Source of the DNA: Peteryoungia rhizophila
Lineage (GTDB): Bacteria > Pseudomonadota > Alphaproteobacteria > Rhizobiales > Rhizobiaceae
DNA: 64,000 nt
NCBI RefSeq assembly: GCF_004912145.1
Contig: NZ_STGT01000001.1
Location: 310,001-374,000, forward strand
Direction: 5' to 3'
Below, piece by piece: positions 16,603 to 26,462 of the stretch (its first letter is position 1; the number at the start of each line of letters is the position of its first letter). The notes beneath the pieces were generated by a model. It saw nothing but the letters and a program-made list of their open reading frames with translations, searched no databases and had not been told where the DNA came from. The translations under genes were made by a program, and so were the position numbers.

Positions 16603-19600
16603 CTAGATCAGCTCTTTAACAAATACCAACTCCGGAAGAACGACATTCCAGACGTCTTGCCTCAGTGCTCCCTGAAACTCCTCACCGTTATCAACCCTGC
16701 GCCATTGAATGATGGCTCGCGCCGACCCTTGAGTGAACCGCAGCCCCTCTGGCGGTCGATAGCTTTTCGCCATCCGCCCGATTATCACACCATCCGCGTT
16801 CTGGATCAGCCACCGGCCGTCACTCTCGACCAACGTTACCGGATCATTGGTTCGTAGTTTTGCCAAGGCAGTATGGACCGCATGTGATGAGCTCTGCCGT
16901 CCTGACCAAGAGAGATCGACCATCTGCGGCTCGATCAACTGATAGCGGATCGAGTGATCTGAGGCCTCATTCGCTTTCGCTGTGATCTGTCGCTGTAGTA
17001 TGCCGTGGGTGTCGGGTCCCACCAGTGGGTGCTGACCCTTTGTTGACATGATTGCCAGACTGCGCCTGGCACGGGTCATGGCGACATAGAAAAGCCGCCT
17101 CGGCGCATCCCGATCTTCCCCTCGTGAATTCCGATCCCAGCCACCATCCAAGATCACCACATCATCGAATTCGAGCCCCTTGGCTCGATGCGCAGTCAGG
17201 AGCATCAGGCCGCGTTGTTCCTGACGAGCATCTCGTGCCCATTCGGCCAGCATTTCGATAAGGTCGGCGACCGGAACTGCCTTGCCATCCAGCTCCAAGC
17301 TGAATGCCGACAGGGCGTCAGATATCATCGTCCACCAACAGTTCGCGGTCTGTGCGGCGATGAACTCCTGCATCTGTGAGATTGTTAGCATCTTTGCAGG
17401 TTTCGCCCTCAAGAAGGTGCGGAAAGCCCTTACTTCACGAAGACGCCAGAAGGGCGGCAAGGTCTCGCTCGCAAGCTGCACCGGAATGCCCCTCGCCTCA
17501 CAATAGCTTCGCACCGGTTCCAGCAGACGCCACTCCCGTGCAATGATTGCGGTCTTTGACCAGGACCAATCCGGCACCAGCTGTGACAATCGGACCAGCT
17601 CATCCACTGCGGCTTGAGCCTGTCCGTCAGTGCTGCAGTGCAAAAGTTGAACCCGCCCCTGGGCTACAGGATCGAGATTGGCAAGCGTGCCGCCGGCGGG
17701 AGCTTTTGCTCGATCCCGATTTATGAGGATATCATGCTCTGCCTTCATTCGACCCGCAGCCGACGCAATGACCCAATTGGCGGCAGCAATAATCGCTGCG
17801 GTCGAACGATAGTTTTCGATGAGATACGTCGGCTTGGCGTTGTAATCCGTTTCGAAGCGCCTGATGAACTCGATCGAGGCGCCGGCGAACGCATAGATGT
17901 TCTGATCATCATCTCCCACGGCAAAGAGGCTGAGGCGTTGATCCTGGTCATCGAGGGAGCGGCCGGCTACCGCTGCGATCAACCCATACTCCTCGGGACC
18001 AATGTCCTGGTATTCATCTACCAGGATCCACCGATACCCCTCGATCAACGTTTGGCGAAGTGCCTCGGCTTCTTCCTTCTGGAGACCATCGCCCTTCAGC
18101 AAGGCCGTTGCTTCCACCACTACCTTGTCGAAGTCGCGCTCGCTGTCTGTGTCAATCTGCCCGGCAAAGCTCGCGCCCACCAACCGCATAGCCAATGCGT
18201 GGCAAGTCGACACTGTCACGGCGATTGCGTCGTCGCCGATGAGGTCCTTCAGTCGCCTGCGAATTTCAACGGCGGCATGGCGATTGTATGTAAGCACCAG
18301 GATACCGCGCGGATCCTCGCGCCGTATCCGAACCAGATATGCAACGCGATGCACCAAGACGCGCGTCTTGCCGGATCCAGGGCCCGCGAGCACCAGCACA
18401 TTTGTCTGCTCACGATCGTCTGCAACGATCTTTGACTGCGTTTGACTGCCTAGATCATCTACGATCCGACGCCAGCTTTCCGGTGTCGTCTGTCTACGAA
18501 GCTCTCCGGCGCGGTCTGGCATCCACCGCTTGAGGAATCTTTCCTTGTCCAACTGGAAGTAGTCCGACGCCAATCGCTCAGCCTCATTGATAGAGATGAG
18601 GCCACGAGACGCGTAGGCCGCCATGATGTGGGTCTGAATGGTTTGTTCGCTGTAATGCTCTTCGAGAGGCAGAAAGTCCTTCTGGGTGAATTGGCCTGTG
18701 CCAGGGCGTAAGTTCACGGTAATCGCAGGCCTGAAGATCGTCAGGCCTCGCCCGAGCGTGATGACCCCCTGCTCGTGAAGCCACATCAGCGCCCGGCTCA
18801 AGAGCTTTGTTTCATCACGGACAGATCCTTTCAGAAAGACGTCTTCCATGATGGCGCCTTGCAGCTTGCCGATCGTCGTCTCGACTCTGATATCCTTGCC
18901 GCGTGTTCCCTTGGGCACTAGCCCCTCTAGATGCAACAGTAGCAGCTCCGATCCACGTCGCCGGAGCTCTGCTGTTTTGCTAAGCGCCTCCCAGGATCGT
19001 TGTAGCCGCACCAGGCATGTGCTCCTGTTGAGCTTCTGGAAATGCACATTGCCACGCCCACCGTCCTCATCACGCCCATCCTGCGCAAAACTACGAAGGT
19101 GAGCTTCGACCAAATCAGGACGAACGCTTGCATGACCCTGGTCACGTAGCATCTGACAGGTCGTCGCAAGGTGCAGGGGGTAGGCCTCCCCATCTTCGGC
19201 ATCTGGCGCATTTTCGCGCAAAGCCCCAATCAGCGCAGTCTCTAGAGAAGCTGCAATCTGAAACCTGTGTCGCGAAGCCCCTTCAATACCAACATGCACG
19301 AACATGGTGATCGCGGTGTCGTCGGTTGCAATGCCGAGGGTTTCGAGATCGGATAATGCCTTGCGGAGGGCACCTCCTGTAAGGCCGCTCGCACCCGAAA
19401 GTTCATCAGTGGATACTCCGGCGTCCGAAGAGGCCGTCATCAAGTGCTGAACCAGGGCTATGAGCTGCTTGCGCCGCGACCCCGTGATCTCCGCCTTTGT
19501 CAGGATGGTATCGACCTCCTGCATGGTGCGAATTCGCAAAGATGAGGGGAATACCTGCACGCGGTTTTCGTCGCGTGTCAGCAAGGTGGATTCTTCAAGC

Positions 19601-21660
19601 CAAGCAATCGCGGTCTTGACCCTCGTGTCGTCGGTCGCACTGTCACGCTCAAAATCCTGCGATGTGTCCTCACGAACGATCTCGCCAGGCGTCGCAACGA
19701 CTCCACCTTGGTGCTTGCCCTTTGCATCCAGGCGACGCAGTGCCTTCAGGATCCCACTGATCTCGTGACGCGCCAGGCGTGAGCGTGCGCTGAGCGAAAA
19801 CTGTCGCTCGACATCATCCGTGTTGAACAACAACACGCACACGGCAGGACTGCGATCTCGTCCGGCGCGTCCCGCTTCTTGCAGATAGTTTTCCAGCGAG
19901 CCCGGTATATCGCCATGGACCACAAGCCGGATGTCGGGCTTGTCGATCCCCATGCCGAAAGCATTGGTCGCGGCAATGATCCTGAGGTCACCGACCCGGA
20001 AGCGTTCTTGCGTATCCTGCTTGCGTTCGGGTGTTAGGCCGGCATGAAAGTAGTCAGCGGCCAATCCCTGCTGCTGCAAGAAGCCAGCAACTTTCTCGGT
20101 TGCAGCACGCGTGGCGCAGTAAACGACCGCTCCCGACACTCCCTCTTGCGGGAGTGCGCGCTCGATGGTGTCCAGGATGTCCGCCAGTTTACGACTGCGG
20201 TGGGTTTCTTGGACTTCGAAGGTGAGGTTGTCTCGCGTTGCTCCTCCGTCGAGCAGCAGGAGCTCCACCCCAAGCCGAGAATGAAAGTGGTCCCTAATGT
20301 CGCGCACTACTTCGGGCTTGGCCGTCGCAGTCAGACAGATGACTGGTGCCGGCTCTCGGTCCCCGGTGTATTCGCGGATGAACCGCGATACGTAGCGATA
20401 GTCCGGTCTGAAGTCGTGTCCCCACTTTGACACGCAATGGGCCTCATCGAGGATCCAGTAGCCGATCTCACGCTGCGACAGGATCAAGCGCACGGAAGCA
20501 TTTCGCAGCTGCTCAGGCGAAATCAGCAAGATGGCCGCCTCACCCATCCGGATCTGATCTAGTGCTGCATGCCGCTCTGGCAGTGACAGGAGGCCGTTGA
20601 TCGTCACGCAGCTGGAGATGCCATGTCGTGCGAGACCTTGGACCTGATCGGCCATAAGGGCCACCAATGGGGAGATCACGACAGACAGAGCGCCGGTCTT
20701 GTCGAACCGTGAAAGCGCTGGGATTTGATAGCAGACAGATTTGCCAGTGCCAGTCGGCAGGATGCCGAGCACCGATCGGCCAGCCATTGCCTCTGCGACA
20801 ATGCGCTCCTGCAAAGGGCGACCGGCATCATCCTTCGGTTCGGCCCGAAACCCGTCAAACCCGAACCAGCGCGACAACGCTTTCTTTGGATCGCTTCTTT
20901 CCGGGCACCACTGACAACGGGCGTCGTCGCACGCCTTGTCGCGGAGGTGCCTGACGATCTGCGCTGCCTCACGGAACTGCGCCCGCACCCAGGGTGGCAT
21001 GACAGAATCTCCGCCAGCGACGGAGATCCAGGAGAGCGCATAGGCCATTGGCCACCCAAGGTGGGGCGAGGACAGGCGTTGCAATACATCTTGCACTCGG
21101 GCTGCGCACGCCTGGCCTTCCAGGAGCTGTAAAATCGACCGCTCGGCGGCCGAAGGTGTAGGGCGGGCCGCTCGGCGCAAGTCGGCGAAAAACTCGTCGA
21201 ACCCAGCACTGCCTGGTGCGCAGGTCGAGAGATAGTGGTAGGCTTCGAGGATCGCCGGCACGCGATCAGCAAGGCTCTTGAATGCCTCTATCTGATTAGC
21301 CAGGACTTGTAGAACAAGACGGGCGTCCAATTCTGGATCGTTGATATGCCCAGCTTGAAGCCTTCCATCATGATGGTGCTTGACTAGGTGGTGATAAGGA
21401 TTACGCGGAAAAGCCAGCGGATTCAGCCAGAGCGTATCGACAGGCTTCGATGAGAGCCGGCCAAAGCTAGGCCTCGCTGCAGCAAGATGAGGAAGATCAT
21501 GACGCAGAATGTTGTGCCCGAGCATAAACTCGGCCTCTGACGCCAACTTCTCCAGTTGATCAAAAGCGGCCTGGCGATCTCCATTCTTGAAAACAACCGT
21601 TTCCTGGTCGCGGCCTCGGACGGCCGCGAAGGCAAATATCTCGGCCTTTTCGGGATTCAC
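16603..21660 (-). CDS. DEDD exonuclease-RecQ helicase-UvrD helicase fusion
   Basis: A giant protein of 1685 residues from the first canonical start (GTG 21658-21660). An N-terminal DnaQ-like exonuclease has motif II GHNILRHDLPHL at about 48-59 and a candidate motif III Asp near 112. RecQ has Walker A LPTGTGKSVCYQ at about 301-312, motif II LDEAHCVSKWGHDFRPDY at about 404, and motif VI QEAGRAGRD near 594. A UvrD/PcrA-like helicase has Walker A LAGPGSGKTRVL near 1091, motif II VDEYQDIGPEEY near 1200 and motif V AHRAKGLEFDDVV near 1510. The exonuclease motif I (CLSIDLEVNPE) is in the same frame but upstream of the GTG. The true start may therefore be the ATA at 21712-21714, preceded by AAGGGG. 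Probably a DNA repair/defence motor-nuclease; no named system is known to me. Confidence 0.9.
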   Translation of the reverse strand: MNPEKAEIFAFAAVRGRDQETVVFKNGDRQAAFDQLEKLASEAEFMLGHNILRHDLPHLAAARPSFGRLSSKPVDTLWLNPLAFPRNPYHHLVKHHHDGRLQAGHINDPELDARLVLQVLANQIEAFKSLADRVPAILEAYHYLSTCAPGSAGFDEFFADLRRAARPTPSAAERSILQLLEGQACAARVQDVLQRLSSPHLGWPMAYALSWISVAGGDSVMPPWVRAQFREAAQIVRHLRDKACDDARCQWCPERSDPKKALSRWFGFDGFRAEPKDDAGRPLQERIVAEAMAGRSVLGILPTGTGKSVCYQIPALSRFDKTGALSVVISPLVALMADQVQGLARHGISSCVTINGLLSLPERHAALDQIRMGEAAILLISPEQLRNASVRLILSQREIGYWILDEAHCVSKWGHDFRPDYRYVSRFIREYTGDREPAPVICLTATAKPEVVRDIRDHFHSRLGVELLLLDGGATRDNLTFEVQETHRSRKLADILDTIERALPQEGVSGAVVYCATRAATEKVAGFLQQQGLAADYFHAGLTPERKQDTQERFRVGDLRIIAATNAFGMGIDKPDIRLVVHGDIPGSLENYLQEAGRAGRDRSPAVCVLLFNTDDVERQFSLSARSRLARHEISGILKALRRLDAKGKHQGGVVATPGEIVREDTSQDFERDSATDDTRVKTAIAWLEESTLLTRDENRVQVFPSSLRIRTMQEVDTILTKAEITGSRRKQLIALVQHLMTASSDAGVSTDELSGASGLTGGALRKALSDLETLGIATDDTAITMFVHVGIEGASRHRFQIAASLETALIGALRENAPDAEDGEAYPLHLATTCQMLRDQGHASVRPDLVEAHLRSFAQDGRDEDGGRGNVHFQKLNRSTCLVRLQRSWEALSKTAELRRRGSELLLLHLEGLVPKGTRGKDIRVETTIGKLQGAIMEDVFLKGSVRDETKLLSRALMWLHEQGVITLGRGLTIFRPAITVNLRPGTGQFTQKDFLPLEEHYSEQTIQTHIMAAYASRGLISINEAERLASDYFQLDKERFLKRWMPDRAGELRRQTTPESWRRIVDDLGSQTQSKIVADDREQTNVLVLAGPGSGKTRVLVHRVAYLVRIRREDPRGILVLTYNRHAAVEIRRRLKDLIGDDAIAVTVSTCHALAMRLVGASFAGQIDTDSERDFDKVVVEATALLKGDGLQKEEAEALRQTLIEGYRWILVDEYQDIGPEEYGLIAAVAGRSLDDQDQRLSLFAVGDDDQNIYAFAGASIEFIRRFETDYNAKPTYLIENYRSTAAIIAAANWVIASAAGRMKAEHDILINRDRAKAPAGGTLANLDPVAQGRVQLLHCSTDGQAQAAVDELVRLSQLVPDWSWSKTAIIAREWRLLEPVRSYCEARGIPVQLASETLPPFWRLREVRAFRTFLRAKPAKMLTISQMQEFIAAQTANCWWTMISDALSAFSLELDGKAVPVADLIEMLAEWARDARQEQRGLMLLTAHRAKGLEFDDVVILDGGWDRNSRGEDRDAPRRLFYVAMTRARRSLAIMSTKGQHPLVGPDTHGILQRQITAKANEASDHSIRYQLIEPQMVDLSWSGRQSSSHAVHTALAKLRTNDPVTLVESDGRWLIQNADGVIIGRMAKSYRPPEGLRFTQGSARAIIQWRRVDNGEEFQGALRQDVWNVVLPELVFVKELI

Positions 21661-21966
21661 CTCAAGATCAATCGAAAGGCATCGGTCAATGAAGAGAGAA
21701 GCTGTATCGCCTATTTTATGTGCCCCTTAGCGCTCCCAATCCGCCCACTCCTCCCTGATTCCTTCTGGAGCCAAGGCGGCGCCATGGATCAGTTGACGGT
21801 ATTCTCATGAAACAACAATGGCGTGCATGCCGCAAGCGCATTCACTCGCGCCTCTGATCTATCCCTCCATCGGCAGGACAGATCGACAGACTCCATACAC
21901 TTGGCGTAAGCCTAGTGTTTGCAAACGGTCGGGGACAATGCTCCGACGAGTGGTTACCGGGGACTA

Positions 21967-22794
21967 ATGGCAAAGGGCGACTGGACAGACATTGAGAATG
22001 ATCTGATCGTCTCAGACTACTTCGCGATGCTCGCGAAGGATTTCGCAGGAGATCGCTACAATAAGGCTGAGCATAATCGACGACTCCAGACCTTGATACA
22101 TCGTGGACGTGGCGCCATCGAATTCAAGCACCAGAACATTAGTGCGGTTCTGATGTCTCTCGGCGAAGCCTGGCTCCCAGGCTACAAGCCAGCGTTCAAT
22201 TTCCAAATGTCACTTGTCGACGTGGTGGTGCGGTGGTTAGCTCGAAACCGAGAATGGTTGATCCGCGATACCACCGCCCCTTGGGCGTTCCAGGACGCAC
22301 TGCAGCTCTGGGTGGGGCCTCCACCGACGATGTCCAACGAGCCGCCGCCCGAGGAGCTTGAAAAGACCCTGCACATCGCGCGTAAGTTTGACGTAGCGGG
22401 AAGAGACGAACGAAACCGAGCATTGGGACGCGCCGGCGAGGAGATGGTCGTTCGCCACGAGCGCTCTGTTCTCCGGTCGGCCGGACGCGAAGACCTTTCT
22501 CGAGCTGTCAGGTGGATATCCCAAGAAGACGGCGATGGTGCGGGCTTCGACATCTTGAGCTTCTCACCCGATGGGCGGTCGAGGTTGATCGAAGTAAAGA
22601 CGACGAACGGATGGGATCGAACCCCATTTCATATCTCCAGGAATGAGCTCGCGGTCGCCGAAGAGAGGCCGAACGAATGGCGGCTGCTGCGGCTATGGAA
22701 TTTCTCGCGCGAACCGAGAGCCTTCGAGCTTGCGCCTCCGCTGGCTGCGCATGTGTCTTTGACTGCGACAGCCTTCCAGGCAACCTTTAACTAG
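21967..22794 (+). CDS. DUF3883 restriction-endonuclease-like protein
   Basis: 275 residues from the ATG at 21967, which is preceded by GGGGA; the TTG at 21919 is less likely. The C-terminal 120 residues contain GFDILSFSPDGRSRLIEVK, the D...ExK motif of DUF3883, a PD-(D/E)XK-fold domain found at the end of many defence proteins. It is followed by NEW-x-LLRLWNF. The N-terminal half (helical, with IENDLIVSDYFAMLAKD and RRLQTLIHRGRGAIEFKHQNISAVL) resembles the N-domain of HNH- or ScoMcrA-like restriction proteins. It is divergent from the exonuclease-RecQ-UvrD gene, with a 252-base gap. Probably a DNA-cutting or DNA-binding accessory. Confidence 0.75.
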   Translation: MAKGDWTDIENDLIVSDYFAMLAKDFAGDRYNKAEHNRRLQTLIHRGRGAIEFKHQNISAVLMSLGEAWLPGYKPAFNFQMSLVDVVVRWLARNREWLIRDTTAPWAFQDALQLWVGPPPTMSNEPPPEELEKTLHIARKFDVAGRDERNRALGRAGEEMVVRHERSVLRSAGREDLSRAVRWISQEDGDGAGFDILSFSPDGRSRLIEVKTTNGWDRTPFHISRNELAVAEERPNEWRLLRLWNFSREPRAFELAPPLAAHVSLTATAFQATFN

Positions 22795-23028
22795 CACCAA
22801 TTGGCCGATCATCAGATCGTCACAGCCGCCCGTGGACGAGCGCCATTCTCACGTAGCGTGCGGCTGCACCTGGCTGCGCAATGCGCCTCCCTGAGCATCC
22901 TTGAGTCAAAGAGAGACGATCAGATAGTTGTGGGCGCCGGAGAGGCACCCTGTGACCGATCGGACCTAGGCATTATGGCTTGAAGGTCCCTAGGGATAGA
23001 GCATGTGATCGGATGCGAGTAATCAGTG

Positions 23029-24219
23029 ATGAGTATTAGAACGCCGGTGCTGTCGATCCCATTGCGAAGCATCAAGACGCCGGCAGTCGTTGGCTTGCTA
23101 CACTACTACCGGGTAGACCTGGGAATGGGCCAGAAGCGATTGCGCAATCGCTACGCCTTGGTCCCTGAAGTGGACTTGCGTGCATTCGAGACCCGGGCAG
23201 TCATCGACTGGTTGACGGTGGAGGTCAAACTCAACAGGTCAAGTCAGTTTCAATGGCTTCAAAACGAGATCGAGGACTTCTTCGATCGGCCGCTGTATGT
23301 TCGAAACGACCGTCCGCTGCCGAATGACGCCGCCACGACGTTCACGATAAGGGTTCAGGAGCCGGCGGTGCTTCAGGTAAGGAAGGCCCTAGCTCGCCTC
23401 GAGGCCAAGTTCGGATTCACAGAGCCTCCGAAGCTTTTCGGAATCGAGATCAGCGTCGACTTCACCCCCAGCAAGCCGGATGATCTAGCAAGGGCGACGA
23501 TGATGCGCGTTCTCTCTAACCACCTGGTCGTGGAGCGGGACTATCTGCAAGCTGGGCTCAGTCGACCCAGAACCGTTTGGGGCGGCCGCGGTAAGGTCCT
23601 ACAGCTTGTCGATGGGAGCGGCGTCGCCCGGCAAGATCCATTCACTGACGGAACGGTTGAGATAGGTGGTGAAACGGCTGACGTTCGTTGGCGGATCATG
23701 GACAAGATCGTTGACCGGCAGAACCGGGCCGCCGGGACCCACGTGGACTTGCCTCAGGACTTGAGGCGCGCTCGCATTGAGGTGACGCTGAATTCCTGGG
23801 AGATCCAGCAAATCGGGGTGTCAGCTTTCGACAAGCTGGCAGGCGTGAGCTTCACAACCTTCCAGGGCCGATACTTCCGCTTCATGCTTCCTACGTTCCC
23901 TAAGCAATCGACCTCCAAAGGACGAGCTTCAGAGGCTATCCACGCGTGGACAGCACAGCAGCGTATGACGAATTTCCGCCAGGCCGGAAACCTCAGCATT
24001 TCAGCTCTGGACAAGCAGTCCGTGGCTCACCGCCTGAACCTTCGGAAATCCGAACGAGGGACAATGAAGAGGTTGGGACTGCGCATCCCAAAAGACCTCC
24101 AGGAGGCAAAAGGACGTGACGGCACTTTCATCGCTTACGAAGACCTGAATGAGCGCGTCCGCGAGGCACTGCGGCGTCTCGGCAACCGCGTCGCCGCCGA
24201 CTTCGCCTCTGGGCTTTGA
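23029..24219 (+). CDS. Unrecognised 396-residue protein, possibly replication-initiator-like
   Basis: Start is the ATG at 23029 (a GTG lies directly before it). The visible features are VIDWLTVEVKL near residue 65, which is like the first strand of Rep_trans/RepA-like initiators. Next are KLFGIEISVDFTP near 138, a central RARIEVTLNSWE segment near 247, and a basic C-terminal region with repeated Arg/Lys and Leu. The alternation of acidic beta strands (DWLTVEV, GIEISVDF, ARIEVTL) would suit a nuclease or initiator beta-sheet. I cannot assign it to a family with confidence. It lies just inside the integrase end of the island, a place where element-specific replication or transfer genes are often found. 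Confidence 0.65.
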   Translation: MSIRTPVLSIPLRSIKTPAVVGLLHYYRVDLGMGQKRLRNRYALVPEVDLRAFETRAVIDWLTVEVKLNRSSQFQWLQNEIEDFFDRPLYVRNDRPLPNDAATTFTIRVQEPAVLQVRKALARLEAKFGFTEPPKLFGIEISVDFTPSKPDDLARATMMRVLSNHLVVERDYLQAGLSRPRTVWGGRGKVLQLVDGSGVARQDPFTDGTVEIGGETADVRWRIMDKIVDRQNRAAGTHVDLPQDLRRARIEVTLNSWEIQQIGVSAFDKLAGVSFTTFQGRYFRFMLPTFPKQSTSKGRASEAIHAWTAQQRMTNFRQAGNLSISALDKQSVAHRLNLRKSERGTMKRLGLRIPKDLQEAKGRDGTFIAYEDLNERVREALRRLGNRVAADFASGL

Positions 24220-24441
24220 CTCCCACGTCTGGCGGGGCGTTGGCTTCCCTCTCTCCATGCAAGTGTAAGGATGAGTGGTATAGGGAGTGTAAGGCAGTTA
24301 CTAGGTTTGCCGTCACCCAGCCAGGTCAATAGCCTTGTGTTTCAAGGGACGGCGCCCGGGCTGGCCACCCTCAAGCTCCTCGGCAGAGACAGAAATAGTT
24401 CTAAATTAGATCCTCTTCAACGCGCCTTGCCGTGCCAGCCG

Positions 24442-26256
24442 TCACCTGACAATCAGGTGGGCTAAGTCCAGCCCCGGATAGGCGATCGCGTTGACCAGCT
24501 CGGCGCGCTGCTCAAGGACGCCCTGCGTCAAGACCCCGTAACCTTGGGTCACACGATTACCGGTGCTGACATGTCCGAAGATGAAATTGAACTGCTCATC
24601 AAGATAGCCTGCTCTTCTCATTGCATCAAAGGCACCGTGGCGGAAGGAATAGAGCGACAACCCGCGACCATTCTTGAGACCAATTTTCTCAAGGTATCGC
24701 CCGAAGTCCCGGCTGAAATCAGATAACATCTGCCCGCGCTCGTTACGGACTGCGAGTGGGAAAACGCGCGTATGTCCGCCGTCTCGAATTGCCGCCAAGT
24801 AGTCGAGGAAACCTAGCTCAATTAGCTCCTGGTGGACCGGCACAACACGGCGAGAACTTTCAGTCTTCAACCTTTTCACTTCATCGCCGCCATCATCTGC
24901 GGTTTCGGTGATATCAAAGATCCAGGTCTGCCGCTCCTCCCGGACATCTGATAGGCCGAGCTGCGCAATCTCGCCAGGCCGGGCGCCTGAGTAGAGCATG
25001 ATCAATGGTATCCAGTATCGATGGTCACGGATTCTGACATCACCCGGCTTGTTCCAGAACCGAGGCGCATCGTCACTTACACACCCTGTGAACAACGGCG
25101 ACCGGAAAAGAGCGTTCATTTGGTCGACCGTAAATGGGTAGACCTTCTTCCGCTTGTCCTTGGCCAGGAACATCCCTTCGGTTGGATTGTAATCGATGTA
25201 TCCATGTCCGACGAGCCAGCTGCAAAAAGCGGCAAGGTTGGATAGATAGCGGTTCACGGTGTTCACACTCAGGACCGACTTACGGACCGTCTCGTTGTGC
25301 GCGACGATCTGGGCGATCTTCATGCCCTTGAACTCTTTTGTCTCAGTCGCCTTGACAGGATAAAGCATCAGAAGTGCCTTCCATTCGCGGACAGCTTTCT
25401 TGTCGATCTTCGACACGGGAAAGGTCGTGCCGACATGGTCCACGAATAGACCGATATCGCGGCGAGCCTGGGCCAACGTGTCGGGAGTGACGCTGCGAGG
25501 ATTTTCGCGGGCGTAAACTTCGAACAGCTCCATAACTGATTGACCGGGCGCCGCAGTCTCGCGGGGCTTGGCGAAGGCCGGTTTGACGATGGGATCCTTG
25601 GGTTTCCCGGAGTAGTCGCCGACATCTCGCTCTACTGTCCGCTCAAGGGCCTCGATATCGGCGCGCATCATGAGTGCACTGAGTTCGCGAAACTGCTCGG
25701 ATCCGTCGTCAACCAACAGCTGATTGCTCTCTTTGAAATGACGCACGTCCTCCTCGACCAAGGCATACCTGCCGGCCGCCAGGTCTCGTTTAAGGGCAAT
25801 CAACCGACGAGAACGAAGGTTAGCGTCATCCTGCCGAGCGCGCTTGAGGAGCTCAAGGTCTGCATAGCCGTTGATCATGCTTACCATGTCATCAGACCGG
25901 ATCTCGCCGCGATCGATACGCAGCCAGACCAGGGCAGCTTCCCTTTCAAGGTCCGCATCCGTCGGCATCGCGCGCCGCCTCTCTGCGTCCTCGTTCAGCC
26001 TCGCCTCGTAGTGCTCCCAGACGGCGACCGCTTTGTCCTGGGCACTCAGATGCCGGCGGGCGCGCATATCATCGAACTTGGCGTCCCACTTGTCGACTTC
26101 AGCATTGAGACGACGCTTAGCGGTCGCCTCGTCCTTAGTTCGAAGTGAGATCTTCTTGTCCTCACTCGGGAAGTGATCTCGCAATTCCGCAGGGATGTAG
26201 ATCCGGGCATAGTAGGTGCCGCCTTCGCGGCGAATGAGGTTTGAGCGTCGTGTCAT
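24442..26256 (-). CDS. Tyrosine site-specific integrase with DUF6538-type N-terminus
   Basis: 604 residues from the ATG at 26254-26256. The N-terminus (NLIRREGGTYYARIYIPAEL) is the DUF6538/arm-binding domain common in alphaproteobacterial island integrases. A SAM-like core-binding domain lies around residues 250-360. Catalytic residues can be placed: Arg in MLYSGARPGEIAQL, His-Arg region SFRHGAFDAMRRAG, second His in FGHVSTGNRV and the Tyr in VTQGYG. A longer frame to 26301 only translates the upstream repeats. The gene reads toward the island interior and probably catalyses its integration and excision. It is convergent with the unknown gene ending at 24219. Confidence 0.93.
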   Translation of the reverse strand: MTRRSNLIRREGGTYYARIYIPAELRDHFPSEDKKISLRTKDEATAKRRLNAEVDKWDAKFDDMRARRHLSAQDKAVAVWEHYEARLNEDAERRRAMPTDADLEREAALVWLRIDRGEIRSDDMVSMINGYADLELLKRARQDDANLRSRRLIALKRDLAAGRYALVEEDVRHFKESNQLLVDDGSEQFRELSALMMRADIEALERTVERDVGDYSGKPKDPIVKPAFAKPRETAAPGQSVMELFEVYARENPRSVTPDTLAQARRDIGLFVDHVGTTFPVSKIDKKAVREWKALLMLYPVKATETKEFKGMKIAQIVAHNETVRKSVLSVNTVNRYLSNLAAFCSWLVGHGYIDYNPTEGMFLAKDKRKKVYPFTVDQMNALFRSPLFTGCVSDDAPRFWNKPGDVRIRDHRYWIPLIMLYSGARPGEIAQLGLSDVREERQTWIFDITETADDGGDEVKRLKTESSRRVVPVHQELIELGFLDYLAAIRDGGHTRVFPLAVRNERGQMLSDFSRDFGRYLEKIGLKNGRGLSLYSFRHGAFDAMRRAGYLDEQFNFIFGHVSTGNRVTQGYGVLTQGVLEQRAELVNAIAYPGLDLAHLIVR

Positions 26257-26266
26257 CAGGGGGCTC

Positions 26267-26301
26267 CCGGAACAGCTTACCGGAACAGTAAACCGGAACA
26301 C
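26267..26301 (-). repeat. Three 13-bp-spaced direct repeats upstream of the intact integrase
   Basis: On the + strand the 9-mer CCGGAACAG occurs at 26267 and 26280, and CCGGAACAC at 26293, exactly 13 bases apart. Read in the direction of the integrase gene they are TGTTCCGG-type units directly before its start. Such iteron-like spacing suits arm-type integrase sites or an excisionase/repressor operator. It is seen directly; the role is inference. Confidence 0.8.
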
Positions 26302-26462
26302 CTCTAGACGAGAAAGCTGTTTCCTGGCAATATGTTGAAGTGAATCAAAGCCGTGAGGAAAGTTGGATTATCGTCCAGGTTCCCCAGCCAATTCTCCCTA
26401 AAAGCCCTTAATTCCTTGATTTTCCAGTCGTGCCGGATATCGTTTTGGCATCATTGGCGACC

